Assembly: GCF_003443735.1 (NCBI RefSeq) | Contig: NZ_CP031969.1 | Coordinates: forward strand, 5,828,001 to 5,892,000 | Source: Streptomyces sp. CC0208 | GTDB lineage: Bacteria; Actinomycetota; Actinomycetes; Streptomycetales; Streptomycetaceae | Direction of reading: 5' to 3' | Length of the DNA: 64,000 nt | Part shown: one piece after another, positions 59,635-64,000 of the stretch | How the letters are laid out: each line of letters starts with the position of its first letter | Numbering within the stretch: position 1 is the first letter of the stretch | The notes under the pieces: model-generated | What the model saw: the letters and a program-made list of their open reading frames with translations, nothing else | What the model was told of the DNA's origin: nothing | Database searches by the model: none | Made by a program: the position numbers and the translations under genes

Positions 59635-61119
59635 GTGAGCGACACCGACCCCTTCGACGAGATCATCGCCAACGAGACCGACCGAGACCCCGACCTCGCG
59701 GTCATCGAGGCCGGCAGCCGCACCCTGCGCACCCAGGGCGGCCCGCCGGAGGCCGACGTGCCCGCACGCCCCGAGGACCCCGAGGTCGACAAGGCTCTGC
59801 GCGAGGTCGAGGCGGAGCTCGCCACCCGCTGGGGCGAGACCAAGCTGGAGCCCTCCGTCAGCCGCATCGCCGCCCTGATGGACATCCTCGGCGAGCCGCA
59901 GCGGTCGTACCCCTCGATCCACATCACGGGGACGAACGGCAAGACCTCGACGGCCCGCATGATCGAGGCCCTTCTCGGCGCCTTCGAACTGCGCACGGGC
60001 CGCTACACCAGCCCCCACGTCCAGTCCGTCACCGAGCGCATCAGCCTGGACGGCGCCCCGATCTCGGCCGAGCGGTTCATCGAGACGTACGAGGACATCA
60101 AGCCGTACGTCGAGATGGTCGACGGGCAGCAGCAGTACCGGCTGTCCTTCTTCGAGGTGCTGACCGGCATGGCGTACGCCGCCTTCGCGGACGCGCCCGT
60201 CGACGTGGCCGTCGTCGAGGTCGGGATGGGCGGCTCCTGGGACGCCACCAACGTCATCGACGGCGATGTCGCCGTGGTCACCCCCATCGACCTGGACCAC
60301 ACCGACCGGCTCGGCGAGACCCCCGGGGAGATCGCGGTCGAGAAGGCCGGGATCATCAAGCAGGACGCGACCGTGGTCCTGGCCCAGCAGCCGGTCGACG
60401 CGGCGCAGGTCCTGCTGAAGAAGGCCGTCGAGGTGGACGCGACCGTCGCGCGTGAGGGGCTGGAGTTCGGGGTGGTCTCCCGGCAGGTCGCCGTCGGCGG
60501 GCAGCTGCTGACCCTGCGCGGCCTCGGTGGCGAGTACGAAGAGGTGTACCTGCCGCTGCACGGCCCGTACCAGGCGCACAACGCGGCCGTGGCGCTCGCC
60601 GCCGTGGAGGCGTTCTTCGGGGTGGGCGCCCAGCGCGCGGACCGGCTCGACATCGACACCGTCCGCAAGGCCTTTGCGGCCGTCTCCTCCCCGGGCCGCC
60701 TCGAAGTCGTACGGCGTTCCCCGACCGTCGTCCTGGACGCCGCCCACAACCCGGCGGGCGCCCGCGCCACCGCCGAGGCGGTCGGCGAGGCCTTCGACTT
60801 CAGTCGGCTGATCGGTGTGGTGGGCGCGAGCGGCGACAAGAACGTGCGGGGGCTGCTCGAAGCCTTCGAGCCGATCTTCGCCGAGGTCGTGATCACCCAG
60901 AACTCCAGTCACCGCGCGATGGACGCCGACGAGCTCGCCGCGATCGCCGTCGAGGTGTTCGGCGAGGAGCGCGTCCAGGTCGAGCCTCGGCTGCCGGACG
61001 CGCTGGAGGAGGCGATCACGCTGGCCGAGGAGGACGGCGAGTTCGCGGGCGGCGGTGTGCTGGTCACCGGGTCGGTCATCACGGTCGGCGAGGCCCGGCT
61101 GCTGCTCGGAAGGGGCTGA
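59635..61119 (+). CDS. folC: Folylpolyglutamate synthase / dihydrofolate synthase
   Basis: A 494-residue Mur-ligase-family enzyme that adds glutamate to dihydropteroate or folates with ATP. The P-loop is HITGTNGKTST (about residues 98-108), followed by TSPHV, VEVGMGGSWDATN, the conserved LDHTDRLGET stretch and the C-terminal DAAHNPAGA. An acidic N-terminal extension of about 60 residues precedes the family core, as in other Streptomyces. GTG 59635 follows TAAACT by six bases, the same leaderless pattern as valS. It is followed closely by the DUF4233 gene. Confidence 0.96.
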   Translation: MSDTDPFDEIIANETDRDPDLAVIEAGSRTLRTQGGPPEADVPARPEDPEVDKALREVEAELATRWGETKLEPSVSRIAALMDILGEPQRSYPSIHITGTNGKTSTARMIEALLGAFELRTGRYTSPHVQSVTERISLDGAPISAERFIETYEDIKPYVEMVDGQQQYRLSFFEVLTGMAYAAFADAPVDVAVVEVGMGGSWDATNVIDGDVAVVTPIDLDHTDRLGETPGEIAVEKAGIIKQDATVVLAQQPVDAAQVLLKKAVEVDATVAREGLEFGVVSRQVAVGGQLLTLRGLGGEYEEVYLPLHGPYQAHNAAVALAAVEAFFGVGAQRADRLDIDTVRKAFAAVSSPGRLEVVRRSPTVVLDAAHNPAGARATAEAVGEAFDFSRLIGVVGASGDKNVRGLLEAFEPIFAEVVITQNSSHRAMDADELAAIAVEVFGEERVQVEPRLPDALEEAITLAEEDGEFAGGGVLVTGSVITVGEARLLLGRG

Positions 61120-61129
61120 GTCACCGGCC

Positions 61130-61522
61130 ATGCGTACGCTCTGTGCATCGACCCTGATCGGCGAGTTCTTCGTCGTCGGCTTCGCCGCGCTGGTCGCGAT
61201 GAAGGACCCCGACCTGGCCGGCTCCACGGTGTGGACGGTCAGCGGGATCGCCATGTTCCTGTGTCTCGCGCTGTGCGGGGTGGTGACCCGGCCCGGCGGC
61301 ATCGCCCTCGGCTGGGCGTTCCAGATCGCCCTGATCGCCTCCGGCTTCGTCGTGCCGACCATGTTCTTCATGGGCGCGGTCTTCGCGGCCCTGTGGTGGG
61401 CCTCCGTGCACTACGGCCGGAAGATCGACGAGGCGAAGGCGAGATTCGCCGCCCAAGCCGCCCAAGCCGAGCAAGCCCCCCAAGCCGCCCAGGCGGGCTC
61501 CACTACACCTGACGCTGTGTGA
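61130..61522 (+). CDS. DUF4233 membrane protein
   Basis: A 130-residue membrane protein with four hydrophobic helices and an Ala/Gln-rich C-terminal tail (repeats of QAAQAE). It is the DUF4233 protein that regularly sits between folC and ndk in actinobacteria. The function is unknown; the conserved position suggests a link with folate or nucleotide metabolism, but this is inference. The ATG is ten bases after the folC stop, so they are co-transcribed. Confidence 0.88.
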   Translation: MRTLCASTLIGEFFVVGFAALVAMKDPDLAGSTVWTVSGIAMFLCLALCGVVTRPGGIALGWAFQIALIASGFVVPTMFFMGAVFAALWWASVHYGRKIDEAKARFAAQAAQAEQAPQAAQAGSTTPDAV

Positions 61523-61584
61523 CGAGCGCACCGACACGCCCTGTAATCTCGTCCCACCGCACATCAGCAGGTAAGGAGCCCCTC

Positions 61585-61998
61585 GTGAGCCAGCGCACCC
61601 TCGTCCTCCTCAAGCCCGACGCCGTCCGTCGTGGCCTGACCGGCGAGATCATCAGCCGTATCGAGCGCAAGGCCGGCTGGCAGATCACCGCGCTGGAGCT
61701 GCGCACCCTGGACCAGGACACCCTGGAGCAGCACTACGGCGAGCACAAGGGCAAGCCCTTCTACGAGCCGCTGGTGGAGTTCATGGCGTCCGGCCCCGTC
61801 GTCGCGCTGATCGTCGAGGGCGAGCGGGTCATCGAGGGCGTACGCCAACTGGCGGGTCCGACCGACCCGATCGCCGCCGCGCCCGGCTCCATCCGGGGGG
61901 ACTTCGGCGTCATCGTCCGGGAGAACCTCATCCACGCCTCCGACTCGGAGGAGTCCGCCGAGCGCGAGGTGAAGATCTTCTTCCCCGGGCGCGCATAG
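61585..61998 (+). CDS. ndk: Nucleoside diphosphate kinase
   Basis: A 137-residue enzyme that balances nucleoside triphosphate pools. The phosphorylated His is in NLIHASDS (about residue 117), and the N-terminus TLVLLKPDAVRRGL with the FGVIV segment is typical. It is complete and of normal length. GTG 61585 has AAGGAG eight bases upstream. It ends the folC-DUF4233-ndk group and is followed by a hairpin. Confidence 0.97.
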   Translation: MSQRTLVLLKPDAVRRGLTGEIISRIERKAGWQITALELRTLDQDTLEQHYGEHKGKPFYEPLVEFMASGPVVALIVEGERVIEGVRQLAGPTDPIAAAPGSIRGDFGVIVRENLIHASDSEESAEREVKIFFPGRA

Positions 61999-62062
61999 GT
62001 CCCGTGCGTAGGTTTGGTGGCATTTTCTGAGGGGGCGTCAGCCCGCTCCGGCGTCTGACCTG

Positions 62063-62088
62063 GGGCGGCCGTACATTTTCGGCCGTCC
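62063..62088 (+). terminator. Probable terminator after ndk
   Basis: GGGCGGCCG and CGGCCGTCC pair over nine positions with one G-T wobble around an eight-base AT-rich loop, about 65 bases after the stop and before the mreB promoter region. Confidence 0.5.
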
Positions 62089-62295
62089 TTCGGCATATGC
62101 GTGCCGATCGGGGGAACGAGTGCCCCCTATGGACCGTCTCCACAAGCGAGGCGGCGTTCGATCTGCTGACAATGGCGAAGACCCTCGCACAGTGTTCGTG
62201 CAGGCGCGTCTACGATGGAAGCCTTCACGTCACAGCACCCACTTCGCCGACCTGAAATGCCCTCAAAAGCTCCCAGGAAGGCCAGACGAATCCTG

Positions 62296-63327
62296 ATGGG
62301 GAACTCAATGTCGTTCATCGGCCGTGACATGGCTGTCGACCTCGGGACCGCCAACACGCTGGTGTACGTCAGGGGTCGCGGGATCGTACTCAACGAGCCG
62401 TCCGTCGTCGCGATCAACACGAACACCGGTGGAATCCTGGCTGTCGGCGCCGAAGCGAAGAAGATGATCGGGCGGACCCCCGGCAACATCGTTGCCGTGC
62501 GGCCGCTGAAGGACGGCGTGATCGCCGACTTCGAGATCACCGAGCGGATGCTGCGCTACTTCATCCTGAAGATCCACAAGCGGCGGTATCTCGCGAGGCC
62601 GCGTGTCGTCGTGTGTGTCCCCTCGGGCATCACCGGCGTCGAGCGCCGCGCCGTCATCGAGGCGTCGTCCCAGGCCGGCGCCCGCCAGGTGCACATCATC
62701 GAGGAGCCCATGGCGGCCGCCATCGGCTCCGGCCTGCCGGTCCACGAGGCCACGGGCAACATGGTGGTGGACATCGGCGGCGGCACCACGGAGGTCGCGG
62801 TCATCTCGCTCGGCGGCATCGTCACCGCCCAGTCCATCCGGGTCGCGGGCGACGAGCTGGACAACGCGATCATCCAGCACATCAAGAAGGAGTACTCGCT
62901 CCTGCTGGGCGAGCGGACGGCCGAACAGATCAAGATCACGATCGGTTCGGCGTACGACCTCGACGCTGACGAACACACCGAAATCCGTGGCCGGGACCTC
63001 GTCTCCGGGCTGCCCAAGACCGTCGTCATCTCGGCCGCCGAAGTGCGCAAGGCGATCGAGGAGCCCGTCAACGCCATCGTCGACGCCGTCAAGACGACCC
63101 TCGACAAGTGCCCGCCGGAGCTCTCCGGCGACATCATGGACCGCGGCATCGTCCTCACCGGCGGCGGCGCCCTGCTGCGCGGGCTCGACGAGCGGCTGCG
63201 CCGGGAGACCGGCATGCCGATCCACATCGCCGAGGACCCGCTGGACAGCGTGGCGCTCGGCTCCGGGAAGTGCGTCGAGGAATTCGAGGCGCTCCAGCAG
63301 GTGCTGGACGCCCAGCCGCGCAGATGA
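62296..63327 (+). CDS. mreB: Rod-shape protein MreB
   Basis: An actin-like ATPase of 343 residues. The phosphate-1 loop is MAVDLGTANTLVY (about residues 12-24), the phosphate-2 segment is VVDIGGGTTEVAVIS and the adenosine motif is VLTGGGALLRGL. In Streptomyces MreB guides wall synthesis in aerial hyphae and spores rather than rod growth. The start is ATG 62296 (MGNSMSF) or ATG 62308, which has GGGGA six bases upstream. The roughly 300 bases before it, up to the ndk stop, hold a hairpin and promoter. mreC follows. Confidence 0.97.
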   Translation: MGNSMSFIGRDMAVDLGTANTLVYVRGRGIVLNEPSVVAINTNTGGILAVGAEAKKMIGRTPGNIVAVRPLKDGVIADFEITERMLRYFILKIHKRRYLARPRVVVCVPSGITGVERRAVIEASSQAGARQVHIIEEPMAAAIGSGLPVHEATGNMVVDIGGGTTEVAVISLGGIVTAQSIRVAGDELDNAIIQHIKKEYSLLLGERTAEQIKITIGSAYDLDADEHTEIRGRDLVSGLPKTVVISAAEVRKAIEEPVNAIVDAVKTTLDKCPPELSGDIMDRGIVLTGGGALLRGLDERLRRETGMPIHIAEDPLDSVALGSGKCVEEFEALQQVLDAQPRR

Positions 63328-63342
63328 CGTAACTCTTCGATT

Positions 63343-63376
63343 CCGCCGTACGGGATGATCTCCTCTCGTGCGGCGG
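63343..63376 (+). other. Hairpin between mreB and mreC
   Basis: CCGCCGTACG and CGTGCGGCGG pair over ten positions with one wobble around a 14-base loop. It has no T-run and could attenuate transcription or stabilise the upstream mreB message, setting the MreB:MreC ratio. Confidence 0.5.
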
Positions 63377-63442
63377 ATCGTTGATATCGAGGCATAAGCT
63401 CCCACAAACGCAACTTCAATAAGAAGGGCACGGCCGCCGCAC

Positions 63443-64000
63443 GTGAGGGACACACGAGAGAGCCGGCTGCTCCTGGTGCTGCTGATCGCCGTCGCGTTCG
63501 CGCTGATCACGGTGGACATCCGCGGCGGGGAGGACTCGCCGGTCGACGGTGCCCGGCAAGGCGCGGCCGCGGTGTTCGGCCCCATCGAGAACGGTGTGTC
63601 ATCCGCGGTCGACCCGGTCGGCAACGCCGTCTCCGCCATCCGCGACTCCGGCGAGCGGCACGACCGGCTCGCCGAGCTGGAGAAGGAGAACGCCGCCCTC
63701 AAGGCCAGGCTCGGCAGCGACGACCGCAACTCCAGCCGGCTCAAGCAGCTCGACAAGATGCTGAAGATCGCCGGCGAGGGGCAGTACGGCATCAAGGGCG
63801 CCCAGGTCATCGCCATAGGAGCGGCCCAGGGCTTCTCCTGGACCATCACCGTGGACGTCGGCGCCAACGACGGCATCCGGCGCGACATGACCGTCCTCAA
63901 CGGCGACGGACTGGTCGGCCGCGTCACCACCGTCGGCCCCAACACCGCCACCGTGCTCCTCGCCAACGACCCCGACTTCACCGTCGGCACCCGCATGGAG
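63443..64000 (+). CDS. mreC: Rod-shape protein MreC (partial, runs off the window)
   Basis: The first 186 codons of MreC. A short basic cytoplasmic start is followed by a transmembrane helix (about residues 9-25, LLLVLLIAVAFALITVD), a coiled coil (about 65-100, LAELEKENAALKARLG) and the beginning of the extracytoplasmic beta domain (GFSWTITVDVGANDGIRRDM). MreC links MreB to the wall-synthesis enzymes as a dimeric periplasmic-side scaffold. GTG 63443 is the likely start, with a weak AAGAAGGG upstream. The C-terminal half and the following mreD lie outside the window. Confidence 0.94.
   Translation, partial: MRDTRESRLLLVLLIAVAFALITVDIRGGEDSPVDGARQGAAAVFGPIENGVSSAVDPVGNAVSAIRDSGERHDRLAELEKENAALKARLGSDDRNSSRLKQLDKMLKIAGEGQYGIKGAQVIAIGAAQGFSWTITVDVGANDGIRRDMTVLNGDGLVGRVTTVGPNTATVLLANDPDFTVGTRME

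Noticed and set aside
56761..61371. Open frame of over 1500 codons opposite valS and folC
   Set aside because: It runs antisense through several certain genes and has no motifs; long antisense frames are expected at this GC and codon bias.
1..64000. CRISPR array, insertion sequence, prophage or large biosynthetic cluster
   Set aside because: No regularly spaced repeats, transposase, phage structural genes, or polyketide/peptide synthetase modules were found in any frame.

Overview
This 64 kb window is chromosomal DNA of a Streptomyces or a very close relative. The evidence is very high GC with strong G/C third-position bias, many GTG starts, actinobacterial gene families (CGNR regulator, methyltransferase of the DUF574 type, Eis-like acetyltransferase, SpoIIE-type phosphatases) and two gene orders that I know from S. 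coelicolor: tig-clpP1-clpP2-clpX and valS-folC-DUF4233-ndk-mreB-mreC. It looks like core chromosome. I see no phage, insertion sequence, CRISPR array or large biosynthetic cluster.

Layout. 1-10.5 kb: M14 peptidase, first aminopeptidase N, DUF1203 protein, asd, an ECF sigma factor with a membrane partner, and a large secreted subtilisin. 10.7-19 kb: divergent CGNR regulator / VOC protein around a clear operator, a flavin-type oxidase fold protein, Nudix hydrolase, a Tat-exported metallophosphoesterase with a probable PHO box, a secreted beta-lactamase-like hydrolase, a glycosyltransferase and an AbiEi/Vsr-like protein. 19-28.5 kb: second aminopeptidase N, a DsbA-like protein, a tiny Cys-rich protein, two FGGY sugar kinases around a 2-hydroxyacid dehydrogenase, a histidine phosphatase and a DUF574 methyltransferase. 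28.6-36.5 kb: a Nur-box-like palindrome, an amino acid permease, and a sulfur-scavenging operon (leader peptide, binding protein, permease, ATPase, flavin monooxygenase, TauD dioxygenase) next to a ROK regulator. 36.5-50 kb: bioY, a broken FAD oxidase, an LPXTG surface protein, a receptor-type Ser/Thr kinase, a second permease, rpiB, a Nei-type DNA glycosylase, an Eis-like acetyltransferase, a SpoIIE-type phosphatase, an HD hydrolase and an acyltransferase. 50-64 kb: two tRNAs and the housekeeping block (protein folding and ATP-dependent proteolysis, valyl-tRNA charging, folate polyglutamylation, nucleotide balance, cell shape).

How the genes work together. The best-integrated unit is the sulfur operon at 30193-35201: a leaderless 12-codon Cys-ending leader peptide under a good TTGACA promoter precedes transport and two different C-S bond-cleaving oxygenases, suggesting attenuation by cysteine supply. 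Trigger factor, ClpP1, ClpP2 and ClpX form a proteostasis cluster. The FGGY kinase/dehydrogenase group is probably a small sugar or sugar-acid catabolic module of unknown substrate.

The most interesting observations are the cysteine leader peptide, a perfect TTGCAA-N5-TTGCAA palindrome with no gene to control (in the neighbourhood where S. coelicolor carries the nickel-responsive sodF), the PHO-box-like repeats, the CGNR/VOC operator, a 16-bp-arm perfect inverted repeat beside the FAD oxidase pseudogene, and a scrambled duplication at the DUF1203/asd junction.
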